Source of the DNA: Scalindua_A sp046757465
GTDB taxonomy: Bacteria; Planctomycetota; Brocadiia; Brocadiales; Scalinduaceae
Direction of reading: 5' to 3'
NCBI GenBank assembly: GCA_046757465.1
Contig: JBHHYH010000073.1
Coordinates: forward strand, 1-13,674
Length of the DNA: 13,674 bases
Position numbers and translations under genes: made by a program. The notes below the pieces were generated by a model. It saw only the letters and a list, made by a program, of their open reading frames with translations, was not told where the DNA came from and ran no database searches. Each line of letters opens with the position of its first letter. The first letter of the stretch is position 1. Of this stretch, positions 7,498 through 13,674 are shown in pieces.

Positions 7498-8733
7498 TTA
7501 AAATTCTGGTGGTATCTTTGTTTCTTTACCAATTAGCTTTGCGTTTCTAGCCATTTCATATGATTCATCATATTGTTTAGTGACCACTTCCCATGATACT
7601 ACTTTATCTAAGTATCGCCTTAAATTATTACCCAACTTAAACCGCAATTTTTCATTACAGGCCATTTTAACGGCCTTTTTTCTCAACATTTCCTTAGTAG
7701 TAAAGAGGAGTCCTCCTTCACTTTCAAGTGCCTGAGATGTAAGGCCCTCCATTGGCGCTGTGGTGATGTATGGTTTGTTCAAAGCAATAATCCTTGCCAG
7801 TGTGCCTGACTGGGTCTCATCAATAGATGGCAGGACAATAAAATCACAAACCGCCATTACCTTATAATAAATATCTCCACGCGGTATGAATTCGTAATAA
7901 TGAGCCAAACCCTTTTTTTCGAGAATTTCAACATCCGCTTTATATTTATCATAGTCTTTTTGATGAGCAGGATCTCGAATTGTGCCGGCAGCCAACAGGT
8001 CCCATTCCTGATCAGTTTCTTCCTTAATCTCCGATACGATATCCTCCCACATAGAAGTTAAGATATCCCATCTTTTATTGGATTGTATCCATCCTGTAAG
8101 ACCAACCAGGTGTTCACTAATATAAGGTTTTTTATCAAGTCCTATCTCCTTGCGAAGCTTGGGTATTTCGGATGGGGGCCAGTGCTTGTCAGGCCTTGCA
8201 CCATGTGGAATTATCATGATATTATGAGGGACTTCCCACTTATGGCCAGGAAATGTCCACTCTAATCGCCACTTCTGATAATGGCATTTAAATATAACAA
8301 TGTCTACTCGCACACAAAGGTCGTGAACAAAATAAGTTTCAAAGTCAGTTAATCTGCCGTGAACTGTATGTGGTTCAACTACAATCGGCCATTCATTGAT
8401 GGCATCAAGAAGGGTCAAAAATCCCCTGTTACCATCACCTCTACCATAGCTGTCTCTGTACTCATAAAGACCATATTCATGTTCAATATGGACAACGTAA
8501 GGATTTAATTCTTCTATTTTTTTTAACACAGGTTTCCACCATTCTCGCTTATTCATGTCTATTATGGGAAATACTCCTTCACCTTCTCCATCTGTGTGTG
8601 ATATTACCAAGACGTCTCTTTCCGGATGACGTTTTTGAATAAATTCTCGCGCCTCTTCACAAAAAGTCCCGATACCACAGAGTCGTGGAGGGTAACTGGA
8701 AATCATTACAATAGGTGAGTTATTGTTTGTCAT
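7498..8733 (-). CDS. GT4-like glycosyltransferase
   Basis: A 411-aa GT-B fold glycosyltransferase, probably cytoplasmic. The N-terminal domain starts MISSYPPRLCGIGTF (10-24) and has VVHIEHEYGLYEYRD (80-94) and VEPHTVHGR (119-127), a signature shared with the 757-aa enzyme upstream. The C-terminal domain begins near HLVGLTGWIQSNKRW (208-222) and has DFIVLPSIDETQSGTLARI (297-315). The usual second glutamate of EX7E is replaced by R314 after E306, so this is a variant donor site. Sugar donor and acceptor cannot be assigned; the mannose-type neighbours make a mannosyltransferase plausible. The ATG at 8733 follows AAAGGTAGAAAGATAT, where the purine-rich stretch is a moderate ribosome-binding site. 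A weak promoter candidate and a MITE-like repeat lie in the 236-bp gap upstream. GH130 follows after 24 bp. Confidence 0.85.
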   Translation of the reverse strand: MTNNNSPIVMISSYPPRLCGIGTFCEEAREFIQKRHPERDVLVISHTDGEGEGVFPIIDMNKREWWKPVLKKIEELNPYVVHIEHEYGLYEYRDSYGRGDGNRGFLTLLDAINEWPIVVEPHTVHGRLTDFETYFVHDLCVRVDIVIFKCHYQKWRLEWTFPGHKWEVPHNIMIIPHGARPDKHWPPSEIPKLRKEIGLDKKPYISEHLVGLTGWIQSNKRWDILTSMWEDIVSEIKEETDQEWDLLAAGTIRDPAHQKDYDKYKADVEILEKKGLAHYYEFIPRGDIYYKVMAVCDFIVLPSIDETQSGTLARIIALNKPYITTAPMEGLTSQALESEGGLLFTTKEMLRKKAVKMACNEKLRFKLGNNLRRYLDKVVSWEVVTKQYDESYEMARNAKLIGKETKIPPEF

Positions 8734-8759
8734 ATATCTTTCTACCTTTAGCTATCATT

Positions 8760-8788
8760 AATATCGAATAATGAGCTTTGAACATCAA
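8760..8788 (-). promoter_or_regulatory. Weak sigma-70-type promoter candidate before the second GT4 gene
   Basis: On the minus strand TTGATG (8788-8783) and GATATT (8765-8760) are separated by 17 bases, each matching four of six consensus positions. It lies about 27 bp upstream of the ATG and just outside the MITE-like element, so it could restart transcription after the element. AT-rich sequence gives such matches by chance, hence the low confidence. Confidence 0.25.
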
Positions 8789-8796
8789 ATTAAGAT

Positions 8797-8960
8797 AATT
8801 AGTATCTGTTGCCGAAACATGGTTTTGTCACCCTGAATCCTGTGCCGAACACGTTTTCAGTATCGTTTCAGGGTCTCTTAACATATTGATATATAAAGAT
8901 TCTGAAATAAATTCATAATGACACTTTGGATATTTGGGCTTTCGGCAACAGATAATAATT
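8797..8960. mobile_element. MITE-like non-autonomous element with 21-bp terminal inverted repeats
   Basis: The 21 bases at 8797-8817 (ending TATCTGTTGCCGAAA) are repeated in inverse orientation at 8940-8960 (TTTCGGCAACAGATA...) with one mismatch, enclosing a 164-bp unit with no open reading frame of note. Inside is a second perfect inverted repeat, ACCCTGAA 8830-8837 and TTCAGGGT 8867-8874, within a TGTCACCCTGAA...TTTCAGGGTCTC arrangement like dispersed palindromic repeats seen in many bacterial genomes. The element fills most of the gap between the two GT4 genes and begins 9 bp after the stop of the upstream gene. No clear target-site duplication was found and no transposase is near. Its copy number in the genome cannot be known from this window. 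Confidence 0.6.
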
Positions 8961-8969
8961 AAAACTACA

Positions 8970-11243
8970 TTAGTCTACAAGAGTCTTTACGGTTTCGTAT
9001 TTTATAATATCTAGAGAAGCAAGCAGGAAACAGATAATGGATTCTGCGCCCTGGTTAAGATTCACCCCATGCTGTCCCAGTCCGTCATTACATCCCCCAG
9101 TGACAAAATCATAGATTGATTCTCCACTTCGATTTCTGCCCAGAAACCATTCGAAGGCGGCCTGGGCCAAATCCAGATACGTTGTATCTCGACTTACATC
9201 ATACGCCGCAAGATACGCCTCAACCAAATAACCTGCATCAATCGGTTGCTGATCGTAGTATTCTCTTCTCCCATCTGATTTCAACCAATTTCGATTGCCT
9301 ACGAAATCAAAATATTCATTTTTATACAATCTCTCCGTTAGAAAATCAAGGCACGTAAAGGCAGTTTTCTTATATTTGTCACAATCAGTAATTTTATAGG
9401 CAAGCAATAGGGCTTCGATAATCTTACCATATCCATAAGTAATAGTATCACTAAACCAATGCCAATTTTCCCTTTTGTACATTTCATAATACTCTATCAA
9501 TTTGTCTGCCATATCTTGAAGAATTCTTTTTTCTTGTGTTGCCCCTTCATATTTGCGGAGGAAATAGTAAAAGCCTAGTATTGCATAGCTTAATGCCTGC
9601 GGATGTGTTAATTCGAGCTTATTTATTGCCTTTGCAAAGATTTCTCTGGCCAGCAATTGAATTTGATGGTTTGATTTTATATATATTGAACATCCAATTG
9701 CCCACAAGGCCCTACCCCATGTATCCTCACTCCCTACCTCATATATAAACTCTCGTTTATAATCCATGAAGTTATGAAAACGACCATCCTTTAACTGTGC
9801 ATGGTGTAAGAAGCTTATATATAGTTCTGCCAAATGTAAAACCTTTTCATCCTGGAATTGGTTGTAATATTGAAGAACCACAACTAATGCCCTTGCAACG
9901 TCATCAGTCGAATAGCCCGAGTTCCTGTTTGGAATACCATAAGTAGCATGCTGGATAATACCAGTATCATCCGTCAACCTAATGAGATGATCGAGTTTTA
10001 CTTCTGGTATTGGGTTCTGCTCCACAAACTTTTTTTGCAAACTTCTTCCTCTCCCTGAAATAGTATACTCACTAAGCGCATTTTCGAATACATTATGGTA
10101 TTGTCTTACTACTTCCTTCCATATCATGTTTCTCCCCAATTCATAGGCTTTTTTACGTATTTTATTTCGCTCTGTATCATTCTCCATAAGTTCTATAATG
10201 ATCTTACTGAGAGCGCCATGGGCCCCGAATTCAACCAATCTTCCGCAACCATCCTTTAACATTTCCTGCGCATACCTGTATGGTGTTGAAATAACAGCCT
10301 TGCCCATTCCAAAGGCATATGCCAATGTGCCGCTAACAATCTGTTCTTTTTCAAGATAAGTGGTAATATATATATCGCATGCCCCTATAAACTCACAAAG
10401 TTCATGGATTTCAACAAATCTATTGTGGAAAAAAACGTGTTGCTCAAGTTTTAGTTTTTTTACTAACCTCTGTAATGACAGACGATATTCTTCGCCCTGA
10501 ACACGCTTAACATTAGGATGGGTTGCTCCAAGAATTAAATAGGCTACCTTAGGATACTTTCTAACAACTTCTGGCAATGCGTTTAATACCATCTCAATCC
10601 CTTTATTAGGGTTTAGAAGACCAAATGTCAGTATTACAAACCTCCCTTCGACGTCAAATTTGTCCTTGTAAAAACTTGGATCCACGAATGGCACATCGGG
10701 AATACCATGGGGTATAACATGTATCTTGTTTTTTGAAATACCATAATTCTGTATAACAATTTCCTTTGCCTGGTTGCTCATAACAACTAATGAAGTTGAA
10801 AGGTTTGCAACCTTTAAAAAGGATTCACTAAAAGGATGTTCAAGAAAACTATTAACAGTATGAAGCGTAGTAACAACGGGTTTTTTCAGATTCCCTAATA
10901 GATAATCAATGTTCTTGCCCCCTTCTCCACCAAAAATCCCGAATTCATGTTGGACACACACAATATCCATACCAGATAAGTTGATATAATCAGCAGCTAC
11001 TCTATAACTTTGGATATCGTTTTGATTAATTTCGAACACGACATCCTGTGGATAGGCATATCCTTCCGGTTTATCGTTTATGGCTATCACACCACAATTA
11101 CCACACGTAGCTTCTTCAGACATTGAATGAAAAAGGTCATAAGTAAATGTTGCAATACCGCATTTGCGAGGCAGATATGTTCCAACAAACACAATCTGTC
11201 TGGTTCGCTTTGGGAGACTAATTGTTGGAAGGTGTAATTTCAT
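8970..11243 (-). CDS. GT4 glycosyltransferase with C-terminal (alpha/alpha) toroid-like domain
   Basis: A 757-aa two-domain protein, first gene of the carbohydrate cluster. Residues 15-390 are a GT-B family 4 glycosyltransferase: VGTYLPRKCGIATF (20-33), CVQHEFGIFGGEGG (96-109), TTLHTV (125-130), IPHGIPDVPF (177-186), LTFGLLNPNKGIE (205-217, with K214 in the phosphate-binding position) and TTYLEKEQIVSGTLAYAFGMG (294-314) where EX7E would be expected. Residues 415-750 are helix-rich with repeated W/Y-rich segments: NSGYSTDDVARAL (441-453), EDTWGRALWAIG (506-517), THPQALSYAILG (546-557), YGYGKIIEALLLAY (603-616), QQPIDAGYLVEAYLAAY (665-681) and GCNDGLG...NLNQGAESII (717-737). This looks like a six-hairpin glycosidase or phosphorylase-type toroid; its activity is unknown. 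No signal peptide or membrane segment is seen. The ATG has a strong AGAGGTGA ribosome-binding site and a promoter upstream. Confidence 0.88.
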   Translation of the reverse strand: MKLHLPTISLPKRTRQIVFVGTYLPRKCGIATFTYDLFHSMSEEATCGNCGVIAINDKPEGYAYPQDVVFEINQNDIQSYRVAADYINLSGMDIVCVQHEFGIFGGEGGKNIDYLLGNLKKPVVTTLHTVNSFLEHPFSESFLKVANLSTSLVVMSNQAKEIVIQNYGISKNKIHVIPHGIPDVPFVDPSFYKDKFDVEGRFVILTFGLLNPNKGIEMVLNALPEVVRKYPKVAYLILGATHPNVKRVQGEEYRLSLQRLVKKLKLEQHVFFHNRFVEIHELCEFIGACDIYITTYLEKEQIVSGTLAYAFGMGKAVISTPYRYAQEMLKDGCGRLVEFGAHGALSKIIIELMENDTERNKIRKKAYELGRNMIWKEVVRQYHNVFENALSEYTISGRGRSLQKKFVEQNPIPEVKLDHLIRLTDDTGIIQHATYGIPNRNSGYSTDDVARALVVVLQYYNQFQDEKVLHLAELYISFLHHAQLKDGRFHNFMDYKREFIYEVGSEDTWGRALWAIGCSIYIKSNHQIQLLAREIFAKAINKLELTHPQALSYAILGFYYFLRKYEGATQEKRILQDMADKLIEYYEMYKRENWHWFSDTITYGYGKIIEALLLAYKITDCDKYKKTAFTCLDFLTERLYKNEYFDFVGNRNWLKSDGRREYYDQQPIDAGYLVEAYLAAYDVSRDTTYLDLAQAAFEWFLGRNRSGESIYDFVTGGCNDGLGQHGVNLNQGAESIICFLLASLDIIKYETVKTLVD

Positions 11244-11247
11244 AGTT

Positions 11248-11255
11248 TCACCTCT
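11248..11255 (-). promoter_or_regulatory. Ribosome-binding site of the 757-aa GT4 gene
   Basis: AGAGGTGA lies just upstream of the ATG at 11243 (minus strand AGAGGTGAAACTATG). Its good match and spacing fix the start and fit the first gene of a transcription unit. Confidence 0.65.
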
Positions 11256-11256
11256 A

Positions 11257-11278
11257 AAAATGGATTTAAACCCATTTT
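11257..11278 (-). promoter_or_regulatory. 5'-leader hairpin of the carbohydrate operon
   Basis: On the minus strand AAAATGGG and TCCATTTT form an 8-bp stem (one G-T wobble) around TTTAAA, placed directly before the ribosome-binding site within the presumed leader. It could affect mRNA stability or ribosome access. The stem is AT-rich and weak, so a regulatory role is only possible. Confidence 0.35.
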
Positions 11279-11324
11279 CTGTAAGGTAGATACGTTAAAA
11301 TTGGATTTGTAATTTTGATTTTTA

Positions 11325-11333
11325 ATTATAGCA
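11325..11333 (-). promoter_or_regulatory. Extended -10 promoter for the carbohydrate operon
   Basis: The minus strand reads TGCTATAAT, a perfect TATAAT box (11330-11325) with the TGn extension (11333-11331). No good -35 box is seen at 17 bp (the hexamer there is TTTTTG), which is usual for extended -10 promoters. Transcription would start about 75 bases before the ATG at 11243, and the gap from the preceding gene (246 bp) fits a new transcription unit. The remainder of the gap, to 11489, shows no gene or convincing terminator. Confidence 0.6.
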
Positions 11334-11489
11334 TATTTAGCCGCAATCAAAAATAACAAAATAAGTGTCTATGTCCTTTTGAGACGCCATGATGAAGAAA
11401 ATATGAATTATATTGGAAAAGGGAATATTAAGAAAGGAAGACGTAAATACGTTGATGGTAGAGGTCAGTAAATGAACAAGGTGTGTGTA

Positions 11490-12644
11490 TTATCTTTTCG
11501 ACAGAAAAGTTGTTTCTTTTTCGGTGTCAACGTAGCGCTTGCCGATAGCAATGAATTCATCTTCTGCTGAAACAAATGCCTCTACTACGTCTGAATCGAA
11601 GTCCTTTCCGCTACCACTGAGTATAATCTCCCGGCTCATAGCATGAGAAAAAGCCTCTTTGTAGACGCGCTCGGTAGTCTGTGCATCGTAGACATCTCCC
11701 AGTGCAAGGATTCTCCCAGCCAATGGAATATCCTCTCCAGCAAGTCCATACGGGTACCCATTGCCATCCCACCTCTCGTGATGACTTTCAGCAATTTCGA
11801 TACCGACGTGTACAAAATCATTTCCCGGATGCTGTTGGTCTACTTCCCTTAGCGTTTTACCACCTATGATAGTATGAGTTTTCATGATGTTATATTCTTC
11901 TTCAGTCAGTTTATCTATCTTTAGAAGTATTCTATCTGGAATAGCAACTTTACCGATGTCGTGAAGCGGTGAGGCTGCGTAAATATTCCTGATAAAGTCT
12001 TCATCTATTACGGATGCATACTTAGGGATCAATCGAAGCTTCTCACTGAGCACTCTGCTGTATTCGCACATCCTTTGGAGATGCTCTCCGGTTTCTAAGT
12101 TGCGCGATGCGGCAAGTTTTGCCAATGCAAAGATTGTAGCTTGCTGAGCAACAGTGATCTGCTGCACCTGCTCACGGACGCGTTCTTCCAGTTTCAGATT
12201 ATAGTCTTCAATCTGTTTGAGGTAGTTGTCTTTCTGGTCGCGTAAGCGTTTTTTCTCCAGGCACGCACCAATTCTTGCTCCGAGCAGCGTGGGGTCGAAT
12301 GGTTTGACCAGATAATCGTCTGCACCCATTTCGATGCACTGTACAACACTCTCCATCTCATTGACGGCTGAGATTATGATGACCGGAATGTTACGCAGGA
12401 AACTATCGTTTTTCATATGATTCAAGACTTTGTATCCATCCATTTCCGGCATGACAATATCGAGCAGGACAAGGTCAGGAGGTTGTTTTTCCAACTGTGT
12501 TAGCGCAGAACGTCCGTTCTCTGCAAGAAGTGGGACATGTCCAAGAGCCACAATCAAGGCGTGAAGGACATCACGATTTAACTCGTTATCATCAACAACG
12601 AGGATCGTGGCCTTATCAATTTTTGTTTCCTGTCTCTTACCCAT
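11490..12644 (-). CDS. Response regulator with HD-GYP cyclic-di-GMP phosphodiesterase domain
   Basis: A 384-aa cytoplasmic signalling protein. The receiver domain (13-128) has the acidic pair D18/D19 in VVDDNE, phosphoacceptor D62 in LLDIVMPEMDG, S92 and K114 in LVKPFDP. A charged, probably coiled-coil linker (129-170) leads to an HD-GYP domain (171-370). That domain has TGEHLQRM, the HD pair H228/D229 in PLHDIGKVAIPD, H257, the pair H288/H289 with D293 and GYP at 296-298 (HHERWDGNGYPYGL), and D317 in ALGDVYDA. All expected metal-binding and signature residues are present, so it should hydrolyse cyclic-di-GMP. No histidine kinase is adjacent, so its partner is encoded elsewhere. It stands between NAD synthetase and a sugar-polymer cluster with separate gaps on each side; control of that cluster through cyclic-di-GMP is conceivable but unsupported beyond position. 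The ATG lacks a strong ribosome-binding site. Confidence 0.93.
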   Translation of the reverse strand: MGKRQETKIDKATILVVDDNELNRDVLHALIVALGHVPLLAENGRSALTQLEKQPPDLVLLDIVMPEMDGYKVLNHMKNDSFLRNIPVIIISAVNEMESVVQCIEMGADDYLVKPFDPTLLGARIGACLEKKRLRDQKDNYLKQIEDYNLKLEERVREQVQQITVAQQATIFALAKLAASRNLETGEHLQRMCEYSRVLSEKLRLIPKYASVIDEDFIRNIYAASPLHDIGKVAIPDRILLKIDKLTEEEYNIMKTHTIIGGKTLREVDQQHPGNDFVHVGIEIAESHHERWDGNGYPYGLAGEDIPLAGRILALGDVYDAQTTERVYKEAFSHAMSREIILSGSGKDFDSDVVEAFVSAEDEFIAIGKRYVDTEKETTFLSKR

Positions 12645-12742
12645 ATTACGTTTACCGCTTCATTATGATACCCACAACAATAAATAGCAAGTAGAATTAG
12701 GAACAATAGGAACACATTATTTTTCTAAAAATTATTCTTTTT

Positions 12743-13674
12743 CTATCTTGTGTATAATTGTGCGAGAGGCATACGCCTGCCTGTTCCAAACGCCTTTGTA
12801 GTAACCTTGAGTCCAGGGGCAGCCTGTTTTCTTTTATACTCGTTCTTATCAACCTTTTTAATAATATCTCGAACAAGTGATTCATCATATCCCAGAGCTA
12901 CAATATCATTTACATCCTTAGATTCTTCAACATAGGCCTTTAATATGCCGTCTAGAATATCATATGGTGGCAACGAATCCTGATCTTTTTGATTCGGCCT
13001 TAACTCGGCTGATGGAGGCTTTTCAATAGTGCTTTTGGGAATTATTTCCTTTCTACGGTTGATGTATCTGGCTAGATCATAGACCATCGTCTTCGGAATA
13101 TCTGATATCACTGCTAAACCACCACACATATCACCATATAAAGTGCAGTAACCGATAGCGAGTTCCGACTTATTTCCAGTTGTTAACACCATGTATCCAT
13201 ACTTATTTGAAATTGCCATCAGGATCTTACCTCTTATCCTTGCCTGCAAGTTCTCTTCTGTAACATCAAATGGAAGCCCAGAAAATATTCCACTCATAGT
13301 CTTCATATATGCATTGTAGATGGACTTTATTGGTATAATCTTGCAACCAATTCCGAGTTTCCTGGCAAGCTTTTTTGAATCCTCTATACTGCCCTTAGAT
13401 GAGAAGCTCGATGGCATAGTAACACCAAGTACCTTATCCTTGCCAAGCGCCTTGACGGCAATCACAGCCGTAACAGCAGAATCTATCCCCCCACTGAGGC
13501 CAATTACTACCTTTTTGAATCCACACTTTTTAACATAGTCTCGCGTACCCATAATCAACGCCTTATAGACTGAGTCAATTTCATTTTCGCTGACATTGAC
13601 TTGACTCCTCCTTCTAACTGACTTCAATTTGTCTTCCACTACACTTACATCAGAATCTCTGAACTCAACCGTCA
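12743..13674 (-). CDS. nadE: Glutamine-dependent NAD+ synthetase, C-terminal synthetase part (5' end outside window)
   Basis: ATP-dependent amidation of nicotinic acid adenine dinucleotide to NAD+, the last step of NAD synthesis. The visible part has the PP-loop VVIGLSGGIDSAV, TMPSSFSSKGSIED, NLQARIRGKILM, VLTTGNKSELAIGYCTLYGDM, GGLAVISDIPKTMVYDLARYI and the C-terminal RKQAAPGLKVTTKAFG followed by GRRMPLAQLY. The closing segment and the NLQARIRG region are typical of the long, glutamine-hydrolysing form of about 550 residues. A GTG at 13639 could look like a start, but the frame stays open for 12 more codons to the window edge, reading TVEFRDSDVSV, so the N-terminal nitrilase-like glutaminase domain should lie beyond the window. 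The stop is TAG at 12743. The 98-bp gap to the next gene is AT-rich with no clear terminator or promoter. Confidence 0.93.
   Translation of the reverse strand, partial: TVEFRDSDVSVVEDKLKSVRRRSQVNVSENEIDSVYKALIMGTRDYVKKCGFKKVVIGLSGGIDSAVTAVIAVKALGKDKVLGVTMPSSFSSKGSIEDSKKLARKLGIGCKIIPIKSIYNAYMKTMSGIFSGLPFDVTEENLQARIRGKILMAISNKYGYMVLTTGNKSELAIGYCTLYGDMCGGLAVISDIPKTMVYDLARYINRRKEIIPKSTIEKPPSAELRPNQKDQDSLPPYDILDGILKAYVEESKDVNDIVALGYDESLVRDIIKKVDKNEYKRKQAAPGLKVTTKAFGTGRRMPLAQLYTR

Noticed and set aside
7323..7532. Minus-strand 69-codon frame spanning the GT4/GH130 junction
   Set aside because: It overlaps both genes out of frame, and its composition is not protein-like.
11441..11455. ACGTAAATACGT palindrome after the HD-GYP gene as a terminator or operator
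   Set aside because: The stem is five base pairs and no T-run follows in the direction of transcription.
11643..11869. Overlapping frames on both strands within the HD-GYP gene
   Set aside because: They are shadows of the conserved HD-GYP coding sequence.
12721..12742. AT-rich inverted sequence after nadE as a terminator
   Set aside because: The possible stem has almost no G-C pairs and is too weak for an intrinsic terminator.
12697..12888. Minus-strand 63-codon frame overlapping the end of nadE
   Set aside because: It lies in another frame of a confidently assigned conserved C-terminus and resembles no known protein.
13637..13639. GTG as the true start of a short ammonia-dependent NAD synthetase
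   Set aside because: The frame is open up to the window edge with plausible linker sequence, and the C-terminal motifs match the long glutamine-dependent form.

Overview
This is a gene-dense bacterial window, AT-rich by eye. All ten protein genes lie on the minus strand, so transcription runs from high to low coordinates. No rRNA, tRNA, CRISPR array, transposase or phage gene was recognised. The gene set (glutamine-dependent NAD+ synthetase, HD-GYP response regulator, mannose-type sugar enzymes, AmrS radical SAM enzyme, SAM hydrolase, BioA) suits a free-living environmental bacterium, probably Gram-negative. Deep-branching groups such as Planctomycetota (anammox type), Nitrospirota or Desulfobacterota would fit, but the sequence alone does not settle taxonomy.

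Layout in transcription order. (1) 13674-12743: C-terminal synthetase part of glutamine-dependent NAD+ synthetase, whose 5' end lies beyond the window. (2) 12644-11490: response regulator with a receiver domain and an HD-GYP cyclic-di-GMP phosphodiesterase domain. (3) 11243-3644: a five-gene carbohydrate cluster. It holds a 757-aa GT4 glycosyltransferase with a C-terminal toroid-like domain, a second related GT4 enzyme, a GH130 mannoside phosphorylase/hydrolase, a GT4 enzyme fused to a complete phosphomannose-isomerase cupin, and a GH5-like hydrolase. An extended -10 promoter precedes the cluster. Two gaps inside it hold non-coding repeats: a 164-bp MITE-like element with 21-bp terminal inverted repeats, and a long imperfect palindrome. 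(4) 3627-49: three successive genes whose products consume S-adenosylmethionine (SAM) in different ways: AmrS radical SAM enzyme, SAM hydrolase and BioA. SAM hydrolase and BioA overlap by 8 bp.

How the genes may work together. The carbohydrate genes look like one pathway that builds and turns over a mannose-containing polymer or oligosaccharide. Three glycosyltransferases would build it, the fused cupin may feed mannose-6-phosphate towards GDP-mannose, and GH130 and GH5 enzymes would trim or recycle it. This resembles in outline a mannan reserve or mannosylated surface glycan, but the product cannot be read from the sequence. The most notable points are the GT4-cupin fusion, the GT4-toroid fusion, the run of three SAM-consuming enzymes, the MITE-like element, and a ribosome-binding site apparently brought close to its GTG start by an intervening hairpin.
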